This document shows, piece after piece, positions 16,654 through 23,222 of a DNA stretch of 30,187 nucleotides (within the stretch, counting starts at the first letter, position 1; every line of letters begins with the position of its first letter). A model generated the notes under the pieces. The model was not told the origin of the DNA. It saw only the letters and a list, made by a program, of their open reading frames with translations, and did not search any database. The DNA comes from Bacillota bacterium (GTDB lineage Bacteria > Bacillota_I > Bacilli_A > RFN20 > CAG-826): positions 1 through 30,187 of the forward strand of contig DNPJ01000135.1 of assembly GCA_003501485.1 (NCBI GenBank). Reading direction: 5' to 3'. Position numbers and translations under genes: made by a program.

Positions 16654-16800
16654 CTATTTGCTCTCCTTATGCAATGTCATCTTGTTGCAACGAGGGCAAT
16701 ATTTTTTTATTTCAAGACGAGTTGTGTCTCCTTCTTTTTTGCTCGCTGTGTAATTTCTTGACAAGCATTCAGGGCAAATTAAAATAACTTTCTTTCTCAT
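16654..16800 (-). CDS. rpmG: 50S ribosomal protein L33, zinc-binding form
   Basis: 48 residues, read directly from the sequence: starts MRKKVILICPECLSRNY and ends MTLHKESK. Two CxxC pairs (C9/C12 in CPEC and C35/C38 in CPRC) form the zinc ribbon of the C+ type of L33. Zinc-dependent L33 is often paired with a zinc-free paralogue in Firmicutes; none is seen here. No good Shine-Dalgarno is found before the ATG at 16800, despite a leader of about 28 nt. It is the first gene of rpmG-secE-nusG. Confidence 0.95.
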   Translation of the reverse strand: MRKKVILICPECLSRNYTASKKEGDTTRLEIKKYCPRCNKMTLHKESK

Positions 16801-16834
16801 AATTATTTAACTTTTAACTCCATCTTTATTTGTA

Positions 16835-16863
16835 ATCATAACCCCCAAAAAATATCTAGTCAA
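16835..16863 (-). promoter_or_regulatory. Promoter of rpmG-secE-nusG
   Basis: TTGACT (16863-16858) and TATGAT (16840-16835) are exactly 17 bp apart on the minus strand. The -35 box overlaps the last codons of the yitT gene, whose TAG stop is 16858-16856. No terminator separates yitT from this operon, so read-through is also possible. Confidence 0.72.
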
Positions 16864-17884
16864 TAGACTTTCTACTTTCATTTGAGTTTTTCTTATCGAC
16901 CCTTGTTTTAATTCCATACTGATGAAGAATCCTTTTCAATGAGCGAGGAGAAAATCGAAGAGGTTCAAAGCCTTCGCCAGAAACATTATTCGCTTCACTA
17001 GAAGAAATAAAGGCAGTAGGATCAATCGCAAATACAAAAGCTCTCACATCTTTAGCCTCAGACCCATAAACAATCGCACGAACAGAAATTCTTTTTTCTC
17101 CAGAATAGCCGCCTTCAATCTCAATTAATGTCGTTGCATGATCAAGTTTTTCATGAATAAATCTTGAGACCTCTTCTGGTTTAGAACATATGATATCCAT
17201 AATAACTGGATTATCACTTTGAACATAAATTTTCTTTATCACTATTGCCGCTACTATAGCGCTTAAAATACCGGACAACAAAAGTTCCCAACTCTGTAAA
17301 CAAATAAAGCCAATAACAATCATTGTTGTATCAAGAAACAATCCACCCAAATCTTGTTTGATTGATGTATATTTTGCAATAAGAAAAGCTAAAACATCTG
17401 TTCCACCAGTAGAACCGTCACCTAAATATGTAATTGCAACACCGGCACCACTTAAAATACCTCCAAAAATACCAGCTACAATAACAACCACAAAATCTAG
17501 ATGCCCATCAACTGTATGACTTGCATAAAATTCTGACAACTTAATTAGGTCAATAAAATTTATTCTTAAAAGAAGCGAGTAAAACGCAGGAAAAGCAAGT
17601 GTTCCTAGCAATGTGTAGAAAGAGAACTTTTTACCTAGAAAAATCAAACCTAAAACCCATAATAATATTTGACAACCAGCAATTACAATGTCTGACAAAT
17701 CAAAGCCTAAATCGTTTTTGAAAAAATGATTAACAATAATACCTAAAGAATCAATGCCCCCATTAACAATATTACAAGGCATTATAAATAAAACATCGGC
17801 CATAGCCAAAATAAAGCACCCTAATAAGACTAGTCCAACACTCTTAAAAACTTTGTAAAACTTGGCTTTTTTCTCAACATTCAT
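16856..17884 (-). CDS. YitT family membrane protein
   Basis: 342 residues. About five to six hydrophobic segments between residues 15 and 218 form the YitT domain, with the recognisable GSTGGTDVLAFLIAK at 158-172. A soluble C-terminal domain of the DUF2179 type follows (about 223-300, including HATTLIEIEGGYSGEKR). Members of this family occur widely in Firmicutes as membrane proteins of unknown transport substrate; I assign no function. The start at 17884 is chosen because GGAGG lies eight bases upstream; the ATG at 17899 is part of that site. It lies just after the mrp terminator and may be driven by a promoter inside it. Confidence 0.88.
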   Translation of the reverse strand: MNVEKKAKFYKVFKSVGLVLLGCFILAMADVLFIMPCNIVNGGIDSLGIIVNHFFKNDLGFDLSDIVIAGCQILLWVLGLIFLGKKFSFYTLLGTLAFPAFYSLLLRINFIDLIKLSEFYASHTVDGHLDFVVVIVAGIFGGILSGAGVAITYLGDGSTGGTDVLAFLIAKYTSIKQDLGGLFLDTTMIVIGFICLQSWELLLSGILSAIVAAIVIKKIYVQSDNPVIMDIICSKPEEVSRFIHEKLDHATTLIEIEGGYSGEKRISVRAIVYGSEAKDVRAFVFAIDPTAFISSSEANNVSGEGFEPLRFSPRSLKRILHQYGIKTRVDKKNSNESRKSID

Positions 17885-17899
17885 AATCAAAACCTCCAT

Positions 17900-17927
17900 A
17901 AAAAAGCACCACTATAATGTGATGCTT
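17900..17927 (-). terminator. Terminator after mrp
   Basis: AAGCATCAC (17927-17919) pairs with GTGGTGCTT (17912-17904) with one G-U pair and a six-base loop, followed by T residues on the minus strand. It runs almost directly into the yitT ribosome binding site. Confidence 0.8.
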
Positions 17928-17940
17928 TTAAAGTAATCAA
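17911..17940 (-). promoter_or_regulatory. Candidate yitT promoter overlapping the mrp terminator
   Basis: TTGATT (17940-17935) and TATAGT (17916-17911) are separated by 18 bp. The -10 box falls in the loop and 3' arm of the terminator hairpin, and transcription would start near its T-run, about 20 bases before the yitT ATG. It is the only promoter-like pair I see for yitT. Confidence 0.5.
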
Positions 17941-17952
17941 GAAATACTTTTT

Positions 17953-18777
17953 CTATTTTCTTTCTTCTAAAACTTTAATTAAATTATCCATTACATTTGT
18001 TTGGTAATCTTCAATTGTCCCCTTATCAACGTCTTTTGCAAGAAGAGGATCAATTGGAATTTCCGCTAAAACATTTAAGCCGCGTTTGTTAGCTTCTTTA
18101 GCAAAATTTCCGTCTCCAAATACTGTAATTTTTTCATCACAATTTGGGCATTTTATATACGCCATGTTTTCAACCAATCCAACGACAGGAATATTCATCA
18201 TATTTGCCATATTTAATGATTTTGCAACAACCATTGAAACGAGTTCTTGTGGGGATGATACAACAATTATTCCATCCATCTTTATCATTTGAAATACAGT
18301 AAGAGGAATATCACCAGTTCCTGGAGGCATATCAATTAACATATAATCTATATCCCCATAAATGACATCGGTATAAAGTTGTTGGACAAATGATGATACA
18401 ATTGGTCCGCGCCAAATAATAGGTGCTTCTTTGTCTTCGAGAAGTAAATTAGCGGACATAATTTTAATGCCATTCTTGCTCAAAACAGGATATAAAGCAG
18501 TATCATCGCTTTCGGCAAGTTCGCCTTTAAGTCCAAACGCCTGAGGAATACTTGGACCGGTCACATCGGCGTCAATAACAGCCACCTTATAACCTTTTTT
18601 ATTTAATGATGACGCTAACAAAGATGTAACAAGAGATTTTCCAACTCCTCCCTTTCCACTTATAATTGCGTAAGTATGTTTAATGTGGGAACAAACATGA
18701 GGTTTAATTTTTTCAATTGTTCTTTCGCCACAATTATCAACAGAACAATCGTCACACTTATGATTACAATCAGCCAT
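17953..18777 (-). CDS. mrp: Mrp/ApbC/NBP35-type Fe-S cluster carrier ATPase
   Basis: 274 residues. The deviant Walker A motif GKGGVGKS is at 41-48. An internal GDIDYMLIDMPPGTGDIPLT (141-160) is the Mrp Walker B signature, and the CxxC pair C210/C213 (KCPNC) is the bridging [4Fe-4S] site at the dimer interface. The N-terminus carries extra cysteines (C4, C8, C11, C16, C29), like the NBP35-type extension seen in clostridial Mrp proteins. The protein should carry Fe-S clusters in the cytosol. The start MADCNHKC at 18777 has AGGAGG nine bases upstream; an ATG at 18786 touches that site. It follows the sigma factor gene and ends at a terminator. Confidence 0.93.
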   Translation of the reverse strand: MADCNHKCDDCSVDNCGERTIEKIKPHVCSHIKHTYAIISGKGGVGKSLVTSLLASSLNKKGYKVAVIDADVTGPSIPQAFGLKGELAESDDTALYPVLSKNGIKIMSANLLLEDKEAPIIWRGPIVSSFVQQLYTDVIYGDIDYMLIDMPPGTGDIPLTVFQMIKMDGIIVVSSPQELVSMVVAKSLNMANMMNIPVVGLVENMAYIKCPNCDEKITVFGDGNFAKEANKRGLNVLAEIPIDPLLAKDVDKGTIEDYQTNVMDNLIKVLEERK

Positions 18778-18803
18778 AAATAACATCCTCCTAAATCTTA
18801 ATT

Positions 18804-18832
18804 ATTATTGCAAAAATAGTCATTTTTTTCAA
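18804..18832 (-). promoter_or_regulatory. Possible promoter of mrp
   Basis: TTGAAA (18832-18827) and AATAAT (18809-18804) are 17 bp apart in the gap after the sigma factor gene. The -10 box is weak, and mrp could equally be co-transcribed from upstream. Confidence 0.35.
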
Positions 18833-18840
18833 ATTATAGG

Positions 18841-19449
18841 CTAAAGTTTTACGTTTATATTTTTGAATTTAATACTATTTTTTGAAATTGCTAGCCTTCT
18901 AGCCTTTGAGTATGAAATATTAAGAACTTTTGCAATTTGTTCATAGGTGTATCCAGAACACTTAAGTGAAATTACTTTTTGCTGCAAATTTAATTCTTCA
19001 AAATCATTATCACTTCTTAACGATAATGTTTGTTCTTTTTGTTCGTAATAATATTCAGGAGTTATTTCATTTTTATTTTCTATACATTCTAATTTTTCTA
19101 TTCCGTTGCTATATGAATCGTTTAGGCTCACAGAATGATCTAAGGCATCACTCGAATAATGACCTTTCAATAGTTCTTTTGTAACATTTCTCTGCATTAT
19201 TAAACTAAAATATGAACGGAACTTTCCTTTTTCTTCTTTGAATGTTTTTAATGCGTTTTGAAAAGACAAATAAAATGTAAGCAAGTATTCATCTACATCT
19301 TTACAATGCAAATTTAATTTCAAAGCTACACTATTAACAATTATTGGGTAAATCTTTAAATATCTAAAAAGTAAAATATAAAAGAACTTATTTTTTGCAC
19401 TAGAATTAGCTAATGTAATAAGTTCTTCATCACTATAATTATTGTCCAT
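18841..19449 (-). CDS. Divergent sigma-70 family factor in the sigH position
   Basis: 202 residues. Residues about 52-95 (ending KEEKGKFRSYFSLIMQRNV) match the pattern of sigma region 2.2-2.4, in which an acidic helix precedes an F-x-S-Y/F core-binding and -10 recognition helix. Residues 166-190, including GYTYEQIAKVLNISYSKARR, form a clear region 4.2 helix-turn-helix. The linker in between (100-145) is polar and unconserved. The neighbours rlmB and rpmG are those of sigH in Bacillus, so this is probably a very diverged SigH homologue; the ECF class is the alternative. Its target promoters are unknown. The start at 19449 has AGGGGAG, which may be masked by a hairpin. Confidence 0.75.
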   Translation of the reverse strand: MDNNYSDEELITLANSSAKNKFFYILLFRYLKIYPIIVNSVALKLNLHCKDVDEYLLTFYLSFQNALKTFKEEKGKFRSYFSLIMQRNVTKELLKGHYSSDALDHSVSLNDSYSNGIEKLECIENKNEITPEYYYEQKEQTLSLRSDNDFEELNLQQKVISLKCSGYTYEQIAKVLNISYSKARRLAISKNSIKFKNINVKL

Positions 19450-19452
19450 AAA

Positions 19453-19474
19453 CTCCCCTTAAATTTTACGGGAG
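19453..19474 (-). promoter_or_regulatory. Hairpin that could mask the sigma factor ribosome binding site
   Basis: CTCCC (19474-19470) can pair with GGGAG (19457-19453), the core of the Shine-Dalgarno AGGGGAG, across a 12-base AT-rich loop. Five strong pairs plus a flanking G-U would hide the start site of the sigma gene. The pairing is seen; the regulatory role is inference. Confidence 0.4.
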
Positions 19475-19485
19475 CATTATTTAGA

Positions 19486-20232
19486 TTAATTTCTAATTCG
19501 TGATAGTAATATTCCTGTCGCAACGCTTACATTTAAAGAATTCACATGACCATACATTGGGATTTTAATAACAAAATCGGAATTCTCTAAAACGAGTCTT
19601 GAAATGCCAAATCCTTCTGAACCAAGTATCAAAGCAATTGGGCCATCATATTTCAATTTGGAATAATCATCCTTGCCGCTTCCGTCGGCAGCATAAATCC
19701 AAAACCCATTGTCTTTTAAAGTTGAAATAGCATTTACTAAGTTATTTACTTTTGCAATTTTAACAAAATCAATTGCGCCAGTAGATACTTTGCTAACGGT
19801 CATATTAACAGGAACTTGGTTTCTGCTTTTGATAATAATTCCATCAACATCAAATGCATCGCAGGATCTAATAATTGCACCAAAATTATGTGGATCACTC
19901 ACTTCATCTAAAATTAATATGAGTGGGTTTTGCTTCTTTTTACAGGCACTTAAGATTTCATCTATAGAAGAATAATTGAATGGTTTAACTTCCGCTACAA
20001 CGCCTTGATGGACGGCGTTATTAGTCATCTTATTTAATATTCCTTGATCAACATAATTAGGAATAAGATGGGCTTTTGATAAAGCATCAAGAATTTTACT
20101 ATCAGAAAATCCTTTTTGTAAATACACCTTAGAAATGTGATTTCCACTTAGATATGAGTATAATGGATTCCTCCCGTAGATATAGTTTTGCATATCACAT
20201 TTGGAATTAGTCTCATTTTTTCTATTTTTCAT
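19486..20232 (-). CDS. rlmB: SpoU/TrmH family 23S rRNA 2'-O-methyltransferase RlmB
   Basis: 248 residues. An N-terminal substrate-binding domain (about 14-82) is followed by a SPOUT catalytic domain with all three motifs: DEVSDPHNFGAIIRSCDAF (109-127), LGSEGFGIS (203-211) and IPMYGHVNSLNVSVA (224-238). The catalytic Arg122 of motif 1 is present. RlmB methylates the 2'-OH of G2251 in the P-loop of 23S rRNA; the position after cysS supports that assignment over other SpoU enzymes. The ATG overlaps the cysS TAA by one base (TAATG), so translation is coupled; AAAGGAAAG lies inside cysS. Confidence 0.9.
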   Translation of the reverse strand: MKNRKNETNSKCDMQNYIYGRNPLYSYLSGNHISKVYLQKGFSDSKILDALSKAHLIPNYVDQGILNKMTNNAVHQGVVAEVKPFNYSSIDEILSACKKKQNPLILILDEVSDPHNFGAIIRSCDAFDVDGIIIKSRNQVPVNMTVSKVSTGAIDFVKIAKVNNLVNAISTLKDNGFWIYAADGSGKDDYSKLKYDGPIALILGSEGFGISRLVLENSDFVIKIPMYGHVNSLNVSVATGILLSRIRN

Positions 20233-21566
20233 TAAATTATCTTTCCTTTGATTAATACATCGCGAAGTTTGTCGCTCTCTTCAAATTTCTTTTCAGCTTT
20301 TAGTTTTAAATATTCTTGATAAGTTTTTTCAAGTTCTTCATTTAAAATAGGATATTCAAGAACAATACCTAAAATTGATAACATAGCATTAATCTGTCCA
20401 AATACATTTTCAAGCACTTCTAGTTCAACTGGATTTTTTCTTAACAATTGGTTTGCTTCTTTGATTTTTGAAAATAAGCATGTTAATGCATTTGATGTAT
20501 TAAAATCATTTGCAAGCGCTTCTAAGAACTCTTGAATATCAACATCTTTTTTGGATAAATTTCCATGAAGTAGTTGTATTTTGACAGCGAGTTGATTATA
20601 TGTTTTTTCAATTTTTAATAATTCGTTTTTTGTAGATTCAATAGTTTCATCAGTGAAGCTTACAGGAGCTCTATAATATGTAGAAAGAATTAAGAGTCGA
20701 ACGAGATTTCCTCCATATTTAGCGATTGCATCTTTAGCTAAAATTACATTCCCTAGTGATTTGGACATTTTCTCATTACCAAAATTAACAAAACCATTAT
20801 GAACCCAAATGTTTGCAATCTTGTTATGATCGTGAGCTTTCGCTTGCGCTATTTCGTTTTCGTGATGAGGGAATTTTAAATCAAAGCCACCACCATGAAT
20901 ATCAATCATTCCTTTAAAAATTGAATTAATCATAACACAGCATTCTGTATGCCATCCTGGTCTTCCTTTTCCCCATGGCGAATCCCATTGAATGCCTTGG
21001 TCTGTTTTTTTCCACAACACGAAATCTAGTGGAGATTCCTTTTTTGAATTTTCATCAATTCTAGCCCCAACAACCAAATCATCCATTTTAATGTTAGACA
21101 ATTCGCCATAGTTTTTTACAGAACTAATTCTAAAAAACACGTCTCCATCAATGACATAGGCTGCACCAGCATCAACTAAGTCAGCTATATACTTGATAAT
21201 TTGATCCATATATTCAGTTACTCTAGGATTTTTATAATGTTCCTTAACGTGTAAATCCTTCAAAACTTCTTTATACGCTTTTATGTACTTATCTGTAATA
21301 ACTGATTCGCTTACATTTTCTTTGATTGCTTTGTTGATAATTTTGTCATCAACATCTGTGAAATTAGATACATATTTAACGTTATAACCTATATATTCTA
21401 AAAATCTTCTTAATGTATCAAAAACAACTGGAGGTCGAACATTACCTACGTGAGCGTCTCCATATACTGTAGGTCCACAACAATAGATTGAAACCTCACC
21501 TTCTTTAATTGGCTTTAAAACATCTACTTTATTAGTTAATGAATTAAATAGTTTAACTTCCATCAT
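20232..21566 (-). CDS. cysS: Cysteinyl-tRNA synthetase
   Basis: 444 residues, slightly short for the family. The class I HIGH motif appears as HVGN (39-42) after YCCGPTVYGDA, and the second motif is KMSKS at 266-270. The catalytic zinc ligands are visible as C30, C209 (GWHTEC), H234 and E238 (PHHENEIAQ). The enzyme charges tRNA-Cys. Two adjacent ATGs exist; the first is kept because AAGGA sits eight bases before it. It starts 17 bases after sdaA and overlaps rlmB. cysE and the mini-RNase III gene, which flank cysS in Bacillus, are missing. Confidence 0.97.
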   Translation of the reverse strand: MMEVKLFNSLTNKVDVLKPIKEGEVSIYCCGPTVYGDAHVGNVRPPVVFDTLRRFLEYIGYNVKYVSNFTDVDDKIINKAIKENVSESVITDKYIKAYKEVLKDLHVKEHYKNPRVTEYMDQIIKYIADLVDAGAAYVIDGDVFFRISSVKNYGELSNIKMDDLVVGARIDENSKKESPLDFVLWKKTDQGIQWDSPWGKGRPGWHTECCVMINSIFKGMIDIHGGGFDLKFPHHENEIAQAKAHDHNKIANIWVHNGFVNFGNEKMSKSLGNVILAKDAIAKYGGNLVRLLILSTYYRAPVSFTDETIESTKNELLKIEKTYNQLAVKIQLLHGNLSKKDVDIQEFLEALANDFNTSNALTCLFSKIKEANQLLRKNPVELEVLENVFGQINAMLSILGIVLEYPILNEELEKTYQEYLKLKAEKKFEESDKLRDVLIKGKII

Positions 21567-21583
21567 ATATTATGTCCTTCTTT

Positions 21584-22807
21584 CTACTTAGTTTTGTTTT
21601 CTTTTTTTAAGGCTTTCATGTAATCAACCGCTAAACCGCCTTTAGATGTTTCGCGATATTTTTTATTTAAATCTTTACCTGTTTCATACATCGTATTTAC
21701 TATTGTATCAAAACTAACACGATGTGAAATAAAAGCATATTCCGCTAGATTGGTTGCTGCAAGAGCTTTTATAGCGGCGATTGCGTTTCTTTCAATACAC
21801 GGAATTTGAACATATCCTCCAACAGGGTCACATGTAAGACCGAGCGAATGCTCCATTGCGGCTTCAGCAGCACATTCTATTTGATTTATATTAAATCCCA
21901 TAAGATATGCAGCGGCTCCTGCAGCCATTGAACAAGCTGTTCCTATCTCAGCCTGACATCCTGCCTCAGCACCCGAAATCGAAGCATTTTGTTTAACAAC
22001 ATTTCCTATAATTCCGGCAACCGCTAAAGATTGTATTATTTTCTCATCAGAAAATGAATATTTATCTTGAAGATATTTTAATACTGAAGGAAGCGTTCCT
22101 GAACTTCCGCATGTCGGAGCGGTAACTATAATCTCTCCGCTTGCGTTTTCTTCATTCGTGGAAAATGCATATGCAGCAATTAGTCTATTTGCTTTTCCAA
22201 ACATTGTTTCGTTTCTATTTGATGGTTTTAAAAAACTTGAAGCTCTTCTTGCAACATTTAATTTTCCAGGTAAAAATCCATCTTTTTTTAGTCCGTTGTC
22301 AATTGTTAAGCACATTTGTTTCCATATTTTAAGTAAATAATCCCATATATCTTTTTCTTCATAATGTTCAACATATTGAGGAATGGAACAGTTGTTGTTT
22401 TTGCAATATTGAATAATTTCTTTAAAGTTTTTTTGGGGATATATATCATTTTCAATTTCTTCTTTTTCATCTGATATTGAAATAGCTCCACCGCCTAAAG
22501 ATAGAACTCTTTTATTAACAATTTCCCCGTTTGACAAAGTTAAAATTACATCAAAAGTATTAGGGAAGGAAACTTTAGTTTTGTAATCAAAAACTATATT
22601 AGTTGAAATTGGATAAAGAGTATCCAAAATAGCTTTATCAATTAAATGGCCTTTTCCTGTAAACGATAACGAACCATATAAAATAATTTTTGCGCTTTGT
22701 ATATTTCTATATTTTTCTTTTAAATATGAAACTGCTCTTTGAGGACCCATGGTGTGAGATGAACTCGGACCTCGACCGATTCTATATAAATTTTTTAGGC
22801 TTTTCAT
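21584..22807 (-). CDS. sdaA: L-serine dehydratase, iron-sulfur dependent, single chain
   Basis: 407 residues with the N-terminal substrate motif GPSSSHTMGP at 13-22 (beta-type domain) and the catalytic alpha-type domain containing TAPTCGSSGTLP, SGAEAGCQAEIGTACSMAAG (278-297) and LTCDPVGG. The cysteines C233, C284 and C326 are candidates for the oxygen-labile [4Fe-4S] cluster. The enzyme deaminates L-serine to pyruvate and ammonia. The start MKSLKNLYRIG is the usual family N-terminus, yet it has no Shine-Dalgarno; TATAAT ends nine bases before the ATG, so the mRNA may be nearly leaderless. It heads a tightly spaced run with cysS, rlmB and the sigma gene. Confidence 0.93.
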   Translation of the reverse strand: MKSLKNLYRIGRGPSSSHTMGPQRAVSYLKEKYRNIQSAKIILYGSLSFTGKGHLIDKAILDTLYPISTNIVFDYKTKVSFPNTFDVILTLSNGEIVNKRVLSLGGGAISISDEKEEIENDIYPQKNFKEIIQYCKNNNCSIPQYVEHYEEKDIWDYLLKIWKQMCLTIDNGLKKDGFLPGKLNVARRASSFLKPSNRNETMFGKANRLIAAYAFSTNEENASGEIIVTAPTCGSSGTLPSVLKYLQDKYSFSDEKIIQSLAVAGIIGNVVKQNASISGAEAGCQAEIGTACSMAAGAAAYLMGFNINQIECAAEAAMEHSLGLTCDPVGGYVQIPCIERNAIAAIKALAATNLAEYAFISHRVSFDTIVNTMYETGKDLNKKYRETSKGGLAVDYMKALKKENKTK

Positions 22808-22816
22808 ATTTACTAA

Positions 22817-22822
22817 ATTATA
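22817..22822 (-). promoter_or_regulatory. -10 element for a near-leaderless sdaA mRNA
   Basis: TATAAT (22822-22817) is followed by nine bases and the sdaA ATG. A start six to seven bases after the box would leave a 5' end of only two or three bases. No convincing -35 box was found. Confidence 0.5.
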
Positions 22823-22845
22823 CAGCTTAGATATTTAAAAATAAA

Positions 22846-23193
22846 TTAAAGCAACTCTAAAGGAATAATTAAATCATTAGCATTAATTTCTTTATCTTTT
22901 ATATCGGCCACTTTAAGTAAATCTGACAAACAAATTACCGATATATTTCCGTTTTTATTAATTGTAATTTTACAGTATTTTTCAATTTTTTCTCTTTTAG
23001 AATTATCTTTTAAAAAGTCTTTAAGAAACAAAGGTGTAAGTATATTTTCTTTTATCATATCTATATTGCGGTTTAGTGAAATATGAAGCCCATTTTCTTC
23101 AAGCTTTTCATAACTATTTTTGGAATCAGAAAATAACTTTAAACCTAATGTTTTATTTATAAAATCAATTAAGGAATAATTTTCTTTAAACAT
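22846..23193 (-). CDS. Small protein of unknown function
   Basis: 115 residues. I do not recognise the family. It is mostly charged and predicted soluble, rich in Lys, Asn, Ile and Leu, with no signal peptide or transmembrane helix. The N-terminal half looks helical (ENYSLIDFINKTLGLKLF), and a short beta-like segment lies near CKITINKNGNISVICL. A strong extended -10 box TGGTATAAT ends six bases before the ATG, which supports a real, leaderless gene. It lies between the SGNH esterase lipoprotein and sdaA, 38 bases from sdaA. A role linked to either neighbour cannot be inferred from the sequence. Confidence 0.65.
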   Translation of the reverse strand: MFKENYSLIDFINKTLGLKLFSDSKNSYEKLEENGLHISLNRNIDMIKENILTPLFLKDFLKDNSKREKIEKYCKITINKNGNISVICLSDLLKVADIKDKEINANDLIIPLELL

Positions 23194-23199
23194 GGCAAA

Positions 23200-23208
23200 A
23201 TTATACCA
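23200..23208 (-). promoter_or_regulatory. Extended -10 promoter, leaderless start
   Basis: TGGTATAAT (23208-23200) has the TGn extension, and only six bases (TTTGCC) separate it from the ATG at 23193. Transcription should begin at or next to the start codon. No -35 box is visible at the normal distance, which overlaps the stop of the upstream gene. Confidence 0.65.
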
Positions 23209-23222
23209 TAAAAAATATTCGT

